Source: Schistocephalus solidus
Lineage: Eukaryota; Platyhelminthes; Cestoda; Diphyllobothriidea; Diphyllobothriidae
Reading direction: 5' to 3'
Assembly (NCBI GenBank): GCA_017591395.1
Contig: WEDG01000848.1
Span: forward strand, 1-64,000
Length of the DNA: 64,000 bases
Notes under the pieces: model-generated
Told to the model about the DNA's origin: nothing
Database searches by the model: none
Seen by the model: the letters and a program-made list of their open reading frames with translations, nothing else
Position numbers and translations under genes: made by a program
Shown: positions 25,960 to 38,234 of the stretch, piece by piece
Layout: each line of letters starts with the position of its first letter
Position numbering within the stretch: position 1 is the first letter of the stretch

Positions 25960-28830
25960 CTCAATCATATGCTCAGTTTAGTTTCACTCAATGCGAGATC
26001 AGTTGTAAATAAGATGGCTGAGCTTAGAACAGTAGCTTCTGAGCTTGATCCAGGTGTGCTGTGCATTCCTGAATCCTGGGCTCACTCTCTTATTTCCGAC
26101 TCGACGCTCGCTATATATACTGTCAATTTTTTTCGACATGACCGCACTAAAAAACGTGGCGGTGGTTGCCTGCTTTATACTAAGTCATCCTTTGTACATT
26201 TCCCTTTTCAGCTGAGCATTTCGTTATATTTTGGAAATGTATGAATTATTTCAATCATCCTCTTGCACAATAAAAGGCGTTAAGTGGCCTTGTCCATAAT
26301 CCTCCGTGTTTTTCTGACAATGAAAGCGAGCTCTGTGAACTATTAGAAAAAGTTTTAGAGACTCAATTTGATGTCAGAATAATCAAAGGCGATTTTAATC
26401 TGCCAGACATTGACTGGCAGGCAGATTCCTCTCCACCAAAACTTCAAAAATTGGTCGATACTATTGACTTTTCAAACATGACCCAACTGGTTAGTTCAGT
26501 AACTAGAAATGACAGCATTTTTGATTTAATTTTTACAAATGATGTCCACCCTCTCTTTATGAATTTTTATAGTGATCTATTCACAAGTAATCACGCACTA
26601 ATTCACTGTTGTTTTCCAGTTTCCCTTTCTACAAAGCCTTGATGAAAATGCAATAACCTCAACTTTCCTGGCACAAACCAGGAATTAATAAATAATTTTA
26701 TAAGCACTCTAGATTGGCATAGCATATTTTCAATCAACAGTCCAAACTTTTTCCATGGGCAATTGCAGAATCTTACAGAAAAAACTCAGGCTTTTAGCCC
26801 GCTTAATAATTTAATTCAAATACAGCCTCTTCTAATGTTCCATATTTTTTTTCAAAACAGACTTAAAAAATTACGAAAGCACCTTGACGATCTGTGTAAA
26901 AGCTCTTTGTCAGTTCAGTTAAGGATAGCACAAATATTTGAATTAACATTGAAAATTAGGCTCGCAAGAGAAAGGAATAGGGAGTCTCGAGCACTAAGTG
27001 ATGCTAATTCATCCAAATCTGTTGCTCAAGTCATTCATTTTAGGTCATCGGATAGGTATCTAAATGTAACTCGGCCTTTACTTGCCTGTAAAAAAATTCC
27101 TTACAGAGAATTTGGGCAAACAGAATTGTAAAGTTCATTTTTTGCCATCCACTTTACCATTGAAACTAGTCCCACTCCCTCAATACCTCTGCTTTCAAAT
27201 TCAAATTCACTTCAGACAAACATTAATTTCTCGTCTTCTAGTATTCAAAAAGAAAAAGCTCACCTAAAAATTCCCATTCTGTTGGAACTGATAACATTCC
27301 AAACGCACTTATTAAATAGTTCAGAGATTTTCAACTTTAACTAAGCAAATTATACTCAGTATTTCTCGACAACTGTTTCTTCCCTGATAATTGGAAAACT
27401 TCTATTATAACACCAGTTTTAACCTCTGGTTCTCGATCTTATATTCATAACCATCGCGGTGTTCATACAAAGCACACTCTTTTGCTAACCTCCTTGAAAG
27501 CATTTATTGTTAAACAAATTATGGATTTTTGCATAAGTAATCAAATTCTCAAGACCTCCCAACATGGCTTTTTGACTGGACAGCTCTTGTGAAACCTGCC
27601 ACATGCCTTTTTTTGAATTCACTGACCTCTCTTCGTAAGTACCATCTATCTGTAGTAATTATTTATTTTGATCTTAGTAAGGCATTCGATAAAGTGCCCC
27701 ATAGACGACTTCTGGCGAAACTAGAAGCTATAGGAGTTCGTAGTCCCTTACTGACTTTATTAGATCATACATATCTGATCGAAAACAAAAGGTTTAAGTG
27801 GGGTCCTCATATTCAAGTGCTTCCCCGATTTTCAGTGGTGTCCTTCAAGGTACCGTATTAGGTCCTTTGTTATTCTTACTGTATATAAATGAAATTTATT
27901 TGATAGGTTAACATTTTTAATCTTATATTTATGCTGATTAACTTAAATGCGTGCTTTCCTTCTCTATATCTGTGGCCGAACGCTGTCTAGAACAAACGCA
28001 TTTGGACTTAGACGCTCTTTTGGCCTGGAGCTCCACATGACTTATAGAATTCTCACCTTTTAAGTGTTGCTACGTGTTTTTTGGGCCTGTAAGGCTGCCG
28101 CAATCTGTTATTTTTAAAGAGTGCCCTATGACTGAATGTTCTTCCATCAAGGACTCGGGCTTAAGCTTCACCAATAAATTAGATGTTTGGCCTCATGCCG
28201 ATAGAATTACAGCTAAAGTTGCTCAGATTTGCGGCTTTATTTCTTACAATTTTGACCTTCCTGATATTTAATTAAGGCAATAAATAAATAAATAAACTTA
28301 ATCATAGGTTTGTGATTCCCATTCTTGAATTATTCTGCCCTTTCATAAGTTTATTAAACGAATCTAGCCGTTCAAAAATTGAAAATGTCCAAAGACATTT
28401 CACAAAAAACTCCTGTATCCGACTCTTTAAAAAACATCCTACTCAACTGGATGCCAGCTGACGACGCTGATATTTTTTGGGTCAGGAGACTGAAAGCAGG
28501 CTCTTGACTCCTTTTTCGACTTAATTATAGCTTAAATCTCCCCAAGGTTTCTGTCATTACCCCCGTTAGTCTTCCTTTTAACCTAAGAAATTCTGCACTA
28601 ATTATGCCTCCTACTGCATCCTCCACATGTAAACGCTCTCAATTATTTGCTTTTTGGTAAAGCTTTGTTTGGAATAACTTGCCAATTGAAATGAGGTCTT
28701 TTACTAGCCTATCTGCATTCAAGCGAAGACTGCAAATTTATCTTAGCACTGATTCTGTTAACCATTTATTGTCATCATCTTTTCCCCGTAGCTTTCCCAT
28801 GACTCGGAGTAAGGACCATCGGGAATTTAA
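25960..28830 (+). pseudogene. Family B3 ORF2 (endonuclease/RT) pseudogene
   Basis: Begins at an ATG (HMLSLVSLNARS). The endonuclease shows NARSVVNKMAEL, CIPESW (E retained), IKGDFNLPDIDW, LIFTNDVHPL and TSNHALIHC (SDH changed to SNH). RT shows IYFDLSKAFDKVPHRRLL. At the catalytic YADD box the last Asp codon is a TAA stop (27939-27941), so RT is dead irrespective of frame. KDSGLSFTNKL and HADRITAKVAQICGF follow, then the C-terminal FKRRLQIYL segment. Confidence 0.7.
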
Positions 28831-29499
28831 GTGACCCTCTTGAAATTATTTTTTCGCTTCCTCGAGTTTCCCATGAACCATGATGTCTCCTTATATCACT
28901 AGTCATTCAAAAGATGAAGTAATTTGGACGTACATATTCGGACGTACACAGTCTAAAATGCTCCCATTTGTTGGATACTACCATCATCAGAATTCAGTTC
29001 TGGATCCTAAGATGCTGAGGCCTCAAGTTCGCTGACGCCTTTTCGCGAGAAATCTGTATCATGCGCCTTAGCGATCAAGGACGAACCATATCGACGTTTC
29101 ATTATCTCATTTTGAAATTCTACTGCCGTATTAGCCTTCTCTGCTCACTCACCTTATTTTCCTTAGCAGTTTTTTATCCTACCCTCTATTCGAAAATGCA
29201 GGCCTATTGAACGCTGCCTAAATTTTCAAGGTAGGAGTTTTTTCACTGCCTATATAATTCAGTATAATTCAGTATATATAAGGGAGATAGGCAGAGCCTT
29301 CTAGTTAAAAATTAATTTCAATGCATCGCTAGCTATTGCCTTAACAGGACAAGTTCTGCCTACATTATTAAATATTTTGCATTTTATCTGCACACATTGT
29401 CATAATTTTATATCGTTACTAATGTTTATTTTGACAGTGCCTTCTGGCGCTTACCAAATATAAATTCTAAATTCTTAAAGAAAAGTGACTCTTAATTGT

Positions 29500-31400
29500 C
29501 CCCTTAAACGAAGGAAAACAAACAATCGACCGCTGTGAATTGACCGTGGACAACATATCTCCTTTAAAAGAAGAAATAAGCTGTGCAATCAGTTTCAACT
29601 AGCGATGCGTGTCAAACAGTTGCACGAATACAAACGACAATGGAGTGGCTCTTAGTGTGAGGCCAACTAACCCCGTAGGAAATATGAGCTAACTATACTA
29701 CGGAAGTCTTTGGAGCATCCCAAGATCGTATACGGTTACATACGCAATACTCCAAGGAAATCGTGACCCGATTCCAGCGCTCTGGTCTAAAATAAGTGTA
29801 CTAAAGACGGAATGCCAAACGAAAGCCTTAGCACTATCAAGCTTTGCGCAGTCGGTAATCTTTCATTAAAAATCCTTCTTCAGTCCCCTACCCAAAGCAT
29901 TTAAAAACTTCCGAGATCTTTACACTATAAAATAATCTTTACTTCTCGCTCTCATTGATAAGGACAGAAATACTCTTCATTAAGCCCACCAAGTCATCCG
30001 GTTGAGATAGAATTCCTCCGCATGCCCTTTGGGAATGGAAAACGGCCCTTATTTCCGCGATGCATAAAGGAGGTTCAAGGCTTGAATCGGAAAATTACCA
30101 TCCCATTAGTTCAACCTGCATTTTTTGAAGGGCCATGGAACAACTTATAAGAAGACATGATATGAAGTTTTTGGAGCAGAAGAACATATAATGTGCTGCC
30201 CGGCATTGCTTTTGCCCTGGTCACTGGTGTATTACGAGTGGTCTTTACTCGCACGAAAAATGGACAAACTCCATTGACCAAAACCATCTATTTGATGTCA
30301 TTTTCATGTGTTCTAAGAAGGCGTTTGATAGCGAACCTCATTGGCAACTGTTACAAAATAGTTTGCAATGTGGTATCCAGGGTAAAGTTTTTAAGTAGCT
30401 TAAATGTTTCATGTCATGCAGACTGCAAATTTGATTGCTCGCACCATCGAATCCGAGTGGGTTCCAGTAGAAAGTGGTGTTCCGCAGGTCTTAGGTCCTC
30501 TTATGTTCCTCATTTATGTAAACGACTGCACTGATAACCTTGAATGTGCTGCCATAATGTTTGCAGATGATATAAACATCAGGAAAACCATTAGCTCTGT
30601 TGACGATGCGCATACAATGTAAGAAAACCTTGACGAATTGGATGTCTGTTCTATCGAGTGGCTTCTGCCGTTTAATATACGCAAATGTGTAGTTTTCGCT
30701 GTGAGTCTGAGAGAAGATGCTTCCCCAAACACCAGTACTACCTGAACGGAATTTCACCAAAATTAATGGAAACGCTTAAAGATCTAGGTATCTGGACAGC
30801 TTAAAACCTAACGCATCTCTGAACATTCTATAAGAACTGTAGAAGATTTGACGAGCATAATGCACTGGATCAGGTGTGCCTTCATAATCTTTTGTCCCTA
30901 CATGTTTTCGCGGATTTTCAATACCTTCATTAGACCACATTTGGTAAACAAAATAGCAGCATGGATGCTCTGGATGAAGGAACACAGTAATTCGTTCGGG
31001 AATGGGGAAAATAAGGGCGACAGAATTAGTGGAGGTATTTTGGACCCTGTCATATCCACTAAGACTTAGCAAGCCTAACTCGTTTACCTGATCCTGTAGA
31101 CAAATAAGATTTAATCAGTAATGGGCATTCCGCACTATCCGCGGACATGCCTGTTCGCTGAACTCCAAAATATTCTTTGGGTTTACAAGCATGATTCACC
31201 TACATGGTCATCCATATAAGGTCAAACGCGAATTTATGCACCTAGATGAACAAAGGTTTTCTTTCAGTCAGTGAGTGACTCGATCATGAAACTCACTTCC
31301 AAGTGTGATAATTAATTCAGATACCGTGGATATGTTCAACCAGCAGTCAAACTGCTTAATTTTTGAAAACCCACGACTCCCGCTGCAGGCCAGCCATTAG
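29500..31400 (+). pseudogene. Family F ORF2 linker and reverse transcriptase, decayed
   Basis: Linker remains (SLEHPKIVYGYIRN) match family A 'AVHNPKLLYSYVRK'. RT remains include VESGVPQVLGPLMFLIYVNDC and AAIMFADDINI with the catalytic FADD intact at about 30560-30571, then DELD...EWLLPFN. The C-terminal block (HPYKVKREF, FSQSVSDS) marks the end. Several stops and frame changes are present. It continues the endonuclease block at 23355-24200. Confidence 0.65.
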
Positions 31401-31694
31401 TGTTACTTAAGGATTTCAATTTAGGTGTATTGTACCACTTGACATTCGATTTAAATGTTTCCGTAAACCTTATAAATGACTGCATTTTTATGTTGTTTGT
31501 ATACGATTCCATTTATAGTTTTCACTGAACATAAATTAGGTCATCAAGGGCTACGATCGTAACCCTCAAAATATACAATATACAACACATTAGGGAGATG
31601 AAAAGAGCCTTTGTAAGCCCTATTTACAGATAGACGCTTGCAAAATATGCATATTTTACATAACGTTACGTGTGTAGTATATCCGTCATTAATG

Positions 31695-32294
31695 TGCGAT
31701 CCAAGCCTCGCGACCGTGGACCCAACAGGACTACAACATGCTCGAAAGGGTGCAGCGGCGAGCCACAAAATTAGTAAGAGGTCAAGCTGAACTGCCATAT
31801 GAGATTCGTCTAAATAACCTAAAGCCCTATCCTCTGAGTTATAGGGAGTTGCGCGGAGACTTGATACAAACCTTCCGTATCGTGCATGGCATGGATTGCG
31901 CCCTCCTATGTGATGCCTTTTTCCAACTTGCCACTACGAAAAATCTCCGAGGTCATCCATTCAAACTAAGTATGCCCCAAGTAAGATTGGATGTAAGGAA
32001 GTATTTTTTCACCAACCGTGTCATGGAACCTTGGAATAACCTACCTGAGGCGATTGTTATGTCCCAGTCTGTGTATACATTCAAACATCGGCTTGACATA
32101 CACATGTTACAGTACCACGAAAACTATGTGACTACTTAACTTTAACAATATCAGTGTACCACGTAAACCTGCCTGCATTCACTTGACTGTTACTTCTTTA
32201 ATTTGCTTCTTATTCTTGCTACTTTTATGTAACAAATAGGGATTTCAAAGGCGTAAGCCTATTTTCCTCAAATACACTGAACTGAACTGGACTG
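31695..32294 (+). mobile_element. 5'-truncated family A LINE copy A3
   Basis: It starts inside the post-RT region (MLERVQRRATKLVRG, then LRGDLIQTFRIVHGMDC, RGHPFKL, FTNRVMEPWNNLPEAI) and ends at a TAA at 32137-32139, followed by the A-type 3' UTR with its hairpin and an ACTGAACTGAACT tail. The coding part is open for 133 codons and highly similar to copy A1. AATG at 31691-31694 and 32295-32298 flanks it, a four-base target-site duplication. Confidence 0.75.
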
Positions 32295-32298
32295 AATG

Positions 32299-32490
32299 TC
32301 GACTAAATTTATTGACATCAAATTAAAATTCATCAAGTCTTCTTTTAAATATTGCCACACTTTCAGTCGAAACAACCTAAGTAGGCAGCTTGTTCCATTT
32401 TTAATCACCGGGTGGGAAAATAAAATGGCCCGCATTTCAAATTTGGCGATCATAGTCTTCAGTTTGTATTGCTGACCAGGGAAATTTTCG
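32299..32490 (-). pseudogene. Family E ORF2 C-terminal segment
   Basis: Minus-strand translation gives NFPGQQYKLKTMIAKFEMRA, then FSHPVIK and, one frame over, VAIFKRRLDEF. This is the equivalent of family A 'NLRGHPFKL...FTNRV..PWNNLPEA...FKHRLD'. It continues the RT segment that stops at about 35461, beyond the inserted element D. Confidence 0.55.
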
Positions 32491-35460
32491 TTTTTGTGAA
32501 TTTATTTATTTATTTATTGTCAATTTACAGGCAAGGTCAAAAAAATATATCCAGCAGAGGGTCAAGCTGAGAGTGAAACAAACTCCTGATCGTTGTTTCA
32601 AGTGTTTTCCGGATAAAAAACTACAATTTATTGAGGAATTAAATTTCATGACAGGGAAGTATTGACACAGGTGCCCGGTGATGGATTTATCCATTCAGTT
32701 TTTTGGATCCGGTATTCTGCACCAGCAAGTATGTCGGCGAACGGCTGTTTGCTGTCGACTGAGAAATAAGCCGATTAAGGTCTGCAAAGCCAGCAATATT
32801 GCCCTCAGCATAAAGTCTGGCACAGAATTCAGAATCCGTGAACGCTATCAGAACCGAAGAGAGCTTCCACCGAGTCAGCACCCAAAATTTTGGAAGGTGT
32901 CATGAATGTAGAAAATGAGTGACAGCTCGTGTAAACAAGGGATAGCTTTGCTGAATTTTGATACTCCTGGGTAGCTTATTCCAGATTGCTATAGCGTTTA
33001 CCGAAAAAAACTGTCAGTATCTAACGGTGCGTGCCAAAGGAAGAAATAAAAATACATCTCGATTACTGGAGCACTGAGAGTGTTCGAGCTGCCTCAGAGA
33101 TGTAAGGGGGTTAAATTTTCAACTGTTTAAAAGTTTAAACAGTAAAAATAGTCCCTTCTGTAATCTGCGAAGCCACAACGGGTCAAGGCTTGGAAGCTCA
33201 CAGCGTTGTTGGTAAGACAGGTTTTGGTGTGCTGAATAAAAAACTCTTTTTGTAAGGAATTGCTGGACTGATTCTATCTTCTTCCGTTTACTAACCTGCA
33301 AAAGGCTAAATAGAAACGAGCAGTATTTCAGACTAGGCCTGACATACATTATTACAGAGGCTGATTCTAATGTTGACAGTTTTAAAATTTCTGAGAATAA
33401 ACCCAGTAGTTTGGCGTGCCTTAGAGACAATCAGAGCACAGTGTTCTGACAGATTAAGACTACTAGAATATGATATGCCCAGATCCTTTGTAACTCAAGG
33501 CACTTTTAGGTCGTGACCGTCTATGCTTAGGTGGGACTGATGGTTGTCGCCAATAACCATAACGGAGCATTTTTGCCAAGAAATCAAAGTCGCTATGTGC
33601 GACACCACTGAGCGAAGGCCTGTAGATCCTTTTTAAGAGCTCAAGCCCAATGTTGCGATCGACCGGTGTATATCGATAGGCAACTTTAAAATTGTCAGTG
33701 TACATAAAGGGCCTACCATACTGAAAACAATCAGGAACATCATTGACAAAAAAGGCAAAATAGAAGCGGGCCGAGCACGCTGCCCTGAATAACTTCGCTC
33801 CTCACATGCGTGGGGTTGGAGATAACATCAGAAATTTTAACCCGTTGTGCACGAGCATTCAAATAGGAAAATATTAAGTTCAGAAGCTTGTTAACTATGC
33901 CGAAGGAGGCAAGTTTCAGCAGTATGAGATCATGGTCAACACGATGAAAATCCTTCGTGAAATCGAAGTAAACGGTGTTAATAGCAAAACCGCTGTCTCT
34001 AGATTGTAGCACATGATCAAAGAAAGAGAGTTGGAAGGTGTCACAAGACCTTTTTCGAGAAACCCATGCTGAGCCGCACTGACTAGGTTATTCTCTGTTA
34101 GGTGACGCATCATCTTGTCTTTGATAAAGGTCTCTTAGATCTTCGAGACTGCTGGCAGTGTATTTATTGGTCTGAAGTCGTCAAATGGTGAAGGTCAACC
34201 GTGTTTGGGTATAGGCAGTATGTGCGATTCCTTTCCATAAAATAGGAAAGTTTCACTTCCAAGAGCAAGATAAAATATCTTATACAGAAGGGACGGAAAT
34301 ATATCGTTTGCATCCGCCTTTAGAACGTTGACCGGGACGCCATCTGGTCCAGGACTGTAAGATTGACGAAAACGCCGAATGGCTACGGTCGCGTTCCAGA
34401 GGGTAAAAGTTATGTTTTCGAGGACGTTACCAGTCAAAACCCGGATGTTAGGAAAAAAAGCGACACTATGTTCACTAACAGTTCTTGACAAGAAAGCTTT
34501 GGAGCTATCAGCTGTCAACTTAGCGTCAGCTATAGGGTTTCTTAAAACGTCTTGAAGGACGGGGTGCAGCGTTTTTCTCTGTGCTTTAACTGTGCGCGAA
34601 AAGGGCTTTGCAACATTTAACGAAGGGGTTTTCGGCAAATTTGACCTCATCAGCTAGTCTTTTTTCGTCAGACAGCCTCTTAGCCTCTTCAAATATTTGT
34701 TCGATCAAGGGCAGGATGGAAGTGTCGTTTTGTATATGAAAACAACGGGAGAGTCTACGCAGTCTACTGTGGAATGATAAAGGAAGGTAGACTTCATCCT
34801 TGACATTAATTATTTTCTTACGGGGAACAAAACGAGAAATAAGTGGACCTAGAACTTGGTACAAAGTATCAGTACAAACATTACCATCCGAACCTACAAA
34901 GAAGTTAGTCCAATCGTGGGAATTTAGATGTGTTAACAATTCCCTCATATTTGCTGATCTTAAATCACGGAAAAACTATATTTTTTGGAAAACGTTTCAT
35001 AAGCCTCTTGTTCTAGTAAAGTAAGAACTATAGCATGTTCAGAACTCCCAAGTGGATCTAACGGTGACACTGACAATGGCTGAGAACCTCTACAGTAAAT
35101 ACGATCAAGTAGGTTTGATCCTCGGTTGGGAAAAATCAACTACCTGGACCCACTTGCCTATATCTATGGCATCAAGTAGGTCTTCGAAATTCACAGGACC
35201 GGAAGTTGGAAACCAATGAACTTCAGGTAGATTGAAGTCACCTGCAATCAAGCAGTACTTCAGATTTAAGTTAGCTGCGGCATGAAATGCCTGCGAGAGA
35301 CAAAGATCGTAATCCTCGCTGGCATTGGGTGGGCGATAAACACCACCAACGAGTAAAGAGTAGTTTTTTTAGAACTACTCGGAGCCAACAGCTCTCTTCT
35401 ATCGCGGTAAATTGGGATAGTCCAACGATAGAAATGTAAGTGTTTGCTTAACATATATAA
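32491..35460 (-). mobile_element. CR1-like LINE family D, 5'-truncated, decayed
   Basis: In minus-strand order: endonuclease end (FEDLLDAIDIGKWVQVVDFS, about 35190-35100), ORF2 linker (34948-34586, 'LRRLSRCFHIQND'), RT start (SYSPGPDGVPVNVLKA, 34370-34310), YFDFTKDFHRVDHDLILLKL (about 33970), QGSVLGPLLF (about 33765), and the post-RT KIESVQQFLTKRVF (about 33270). The 3' end has a TTGTC/GCAA-type hairpin and an (AATA)n tail at about 32501-32518. Frameshifts separate all blocks. It interrupts family E. Confidence 0.65.
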
Positions 35461-36790
35461 ATATCAAAAATAGTGACGATTTGGAAAGCACAGTCCATTC
35501 CTCTGACAAGTTTGAAGACCATCACCATATCCCCCTGCATTGCCTATAAGCAAGAGGAAGCATGTTAATTCTTTCTAGTAAGCCCTTATAAGATAGGCAC
35601 TTCAACCCAAGGATAAGTTTCCTCGCCCTCCGCGGCACTTTCTCCCATAAAATGTAATCTTGCCTCACCCAGGGCACCACACCTGAACGCCATAGTCCAA
35701 CTCCGGTCGGATGAATGTTCCAACCACGCGACCAAAAAGCTCTTCGTCAAAATTAATGAAGGATCTCCTCATTGCTCCCAGGTTACACGTAGCCTTCTTT
35801 GATATCTCCGCAAAGTTAGCCAATTGTTTGAGTGTTGGCGTCATCCACACACCCAAGTCCCTTAGCTCGTTTATAAGCTCGAGTAAGTAACCACCGATGA
35901 AGTACTGATGTTCAAGCATCATCACTCTTCTTTACATAGAACGTAGTCAGATGACTCGGCATTTGTTGGAATAACGGTTCAGCAGCCACTCATTGCACCA
36001 CTTTTGCAAGCGATCCAAGTTATTTTGTAAGTTCAGTGCATTCTCTGGCTTTTCAAACAAAGTACCTCACTTCAGATCATCAGCGAACATGACTTTCTCG
36101 AATGTCAGACAATCAAGGCAGTTGTTCACGTATAGCAGAAACAGAATGGGACCCAAATCTTTCCCCTGTGGAAACCTACTGTAAAAGGTTTCCCATTGCG
36201 ACTCTGCTTCACCAATACAAACACGCTGGCGCCTGCCTGTGAGAAAGTCGGTCAACCACTTGAGTAGGTCACCAGTCACACCCATTTGACGCAGCTTCGA
36301 CATCAAGCATCTGTGTGGCACCCTGTCAAAAGCTTTGCTGGAGTCACTGTAGACTGCATCGACTGAGGAACCAATTTCCAATGATTTCGCCCAGCCAGTT
36401 TATGAATGTGAGCAGGTTAGTGTGGCGGGATAGACCACTTCAAAATCCATGTTGATGTGAAATTAGCTAGTTTTTATCTTCAATATGCCTCCTCAGTTCT
36501 ATTTTTATTATGTTCTCCATGAGTTTGCAACAAATACCTGTAAGACTGACTCGTCTGAAAACATTTGGTTGTGTCCTGTCTCCCCCTTTATAGATCGAGT
36601 TATGTTGGCAAGCTTTTGGTCGGTAGGTAGAGCACTGCCTTTGTCAAAATTTTCAAGATCCTGGAGAGTGTAGAGGCCATTTGGTCAGTGAAGTCATGCA
36701 GAACGTTTGCTTATGTGTCAGCCGACCAGTGAATTTAGTGAATTGTAGTCGTTCCAGAGTTTTCCTTATCACATCTGTTGTGAAAGATCC
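35461..36790 (-). pseudogene. Family E reverse transcriptase pseudogene
   Basis: Minus-strand RT blocks: LTGICCKLMENIIKIELRRH (about 36570-36510), AVYSDSSKAFDRVPHRCLMSKL, LTGRRQRVCIGEAESQ, FPQGKDLGPILFLLYVNNCLD and VMFADDLK (36381-36067, catalytic FADD intact). LRDLGVWM and FGRVVGTFIRPELDYGVQVW follow at 35910-35665. The 'GVPQGSVLGP' motif is altered to FPQGKDLGP. One or more frameshifts separate the RT core from the C-terminal part. Confidence 0.65.
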
Positions 36791-36829
36791 CTGCTTACCG
36801 TATTATACCCTGTTTTATACCATAAATCA

Positions 36830-37720
36830 AACGTTCACACAACGAGAAAGGGGTGACTCGAGTTCAACCTAGGTGGGAGGGCTGAGGCCTACCAAGACAC
36901 GTTTTCCCGCGTCCCACGATACTTAAGGAGTGCGGCAGCTTATCTACAATGAAGAAGATTCGTTGTGTGTTATGGAGACGCAGTCCCTAGATCTAATCTC
37001 AGTTTTTCTCTCTCCCAGCGTCCAGACACCAGATCACTATCTGAACCGGTTAGCAGTCTATTTCGGGGCTTGCGTGCATATGCTTGGCATAGTGTGAAGT
37101 TGCGCCTAGGTGTGCGACCACTGCCCCATGCGTGGAAGTAGTCATAGTTACAATCTGAATAACGCATTTTTTGCCGTACGTTAACCTGGTATTGGTTCAG
37201 CGCGGCTACCGCGTGGCCCTTTGGTTTACAAGTAACAGGATAACCATCACACACCTTTAGCATTCGGGTCAGCTGACCAACCTACGAAAACACAGTCATT
37301 GCAAGGGTGTACTCGGCCACATGCGTCTCCAGTATATTCTTGGGAAAGGTGCCGCAAACCATGTTCTATCCCCACACATTTGCCTACTAGTCTGCACCTT
37401 GCAAACAAATTCCTTCAACACCACCCTCCACAGTCACGTATGGTACGACTTCCACGTAAGTGGGAAGCGTACACTTCGACACCTCCGTTGGTGACTATGG
37501 AACTAGCACATACGAAAGCCGATCAGGCTAACTCTATTATGTGAAACCACCATGTGTGATGTGGAGGGTAAGGTCATGTGAGAAACGAGCACACTGGCTG
37601 TTAACTCAGTCAGCCACTTTCTCTCAATATTCTCATCATATGACTGACGGACGTGGACAGTGGACTGGTGCCCGCGAAACTAAGGGGATTTGAGGTCAAC
37701 ATAGGTGTTTCCGACTCAGT
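36830..37720. other. Non-coding, possibly repeat-derived region
   Basis: GC-richer than its surroundings, with a minus-strand frame of 97 codons (37263-36970, GSGRTPRRNFTLCQAYARK) and a plus frame of 81 codons. The minus frame resembles the arginine-rich frames often produced by dispersed repeats. I cannot assign a family and do not call a gene. Confidence 0.35.
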
Positions 37721-37724
37721 GCAT

Positions 37725-37900
37725 ATTCCTCCTCGTAAACCATCTGTAGTGCCTGCGTATATCACGGTGAGTTAAAATCGTGTTTTGGGAGGCTGAAATG
37801 ATGCTATAACTTGGAATTCACCGACGGCCCTGTGTGTTTTTTGTGTGAATTGACCGACTTTTGATCTTAGACTCAGACTGAACGACCACTTCTTCGAATA
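37725..37900 (+). repeat. Repeat R1, copy 4 (partial)
   Basis: It matches the first half of R1: 'GTAAACCATCTG', 'TATCACGGTGAGTTAAAA', 'GGGAGGCTGAAA', 'GTGTGTTTTTTGTGTGAATTGACCGAC' and 'GACTCAGACTGA', in the order seen at 205-350. It ends where the copy-1 'GCCGCAATGG' block would start. Confidence 0.5.
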
Positions 37901-38234
37901 CTAATAATAAGAATAAGAATAACGATCTTAAGTGCCGGTTGACGTACCGAGCAAACAGGAGAAAACTTCAAAAGACTAAGCACAGTTGTCAGTATTCACG
38001 GCAAATTTTATTATTAAAGATAGAAAACTGCAGCCAGTGAAAAGACGGTTGTTCAGAACAGGAATAATTCGTGCTAGTGCAATGGATTTATCCAGACTCC
38101 ACTCCTTTTCTACTGAACTGTGATTCGGTAACAGACAAGGCAGCATGCGTGAATGGTTAATCGTTATCAGCTGACAAATTTATGAGCAGAGCTCAGAGGC
38201 CACGGACCCCATCATCACGGAAAATGAAGTAGGT
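37901..38234. other. No feature recognised
   Basis: AT-rich spacer between repeat R1 and LINE C. It may contain decayed endonuclease sequence of LINE C, but no motif is readable. Confidence 0.35.

Larger units (their letters stand above)
24205..29472 (+). mobile_element. Family B3 CR1-like LINE, near full length but decayed
   Basis: A 5' UTR, ORF1, ORF2 and a B-type 3' UTR lie in order. The 3' end holds a GTGCC-TTCT-GGCGC hairpin (29437-29450) and the AAATATAAATTCTAAATTCT tail. ORF1 and ORF2 match element B1 along their lengths, with many stops. It is inserted into the ORF2 linker of family F, which resumes at about 29480. The 5' boundary is uncertain by some tens of bases. Confidence 0.7.
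21050..31550 (+). mobile_element. CR1-like LINE, family F, interrupted by two family-B insertions
   Basis: Three separated blocks read as one plus-strand element: ORF1 (21060-22115 and 23149-about 23340), endonuclease (about 23355-24200) and RT to 3' end (about 29480-31550). The joins make sense only if the B copies at 22116-23142 and about 24205-29472 are removed. The first break falls inside the ORF1 RRM and carries a TAACTC duplication. The second falls in the ORF2 linker. The 3' end (about 31510-31550) has a GGG...CCC hairpin around a TACGATCGTA palindrome. All coding parts are degenerate. Confidence 0.7.
31575..36790 (-). mobile_element. CR1-like LINE family E (minus), hosting A3 and D
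   Basis: The minus-strand pieces are the RT (36790-about 35461), the ORF2 C-terminus (32490-32299) and a presumed 3' UTR (31690-about 31575, with an 'AATAGGG...CAAAGGC' block like family A). The pieces join if element D (32491-35460) and element A3 (31695-32294, AATG duplication) are removed. It is 5'-truncated within RT. The 3' UTR part of the model is the least certain. Confidence 0.55.

Noticed and set aside
36970..37263. 97-codon minus-strand frame with Arg-rich sequence
   Set aside because: No domain, and arginine-rich composition is typical of translated repeats; left as unclassified sequence.
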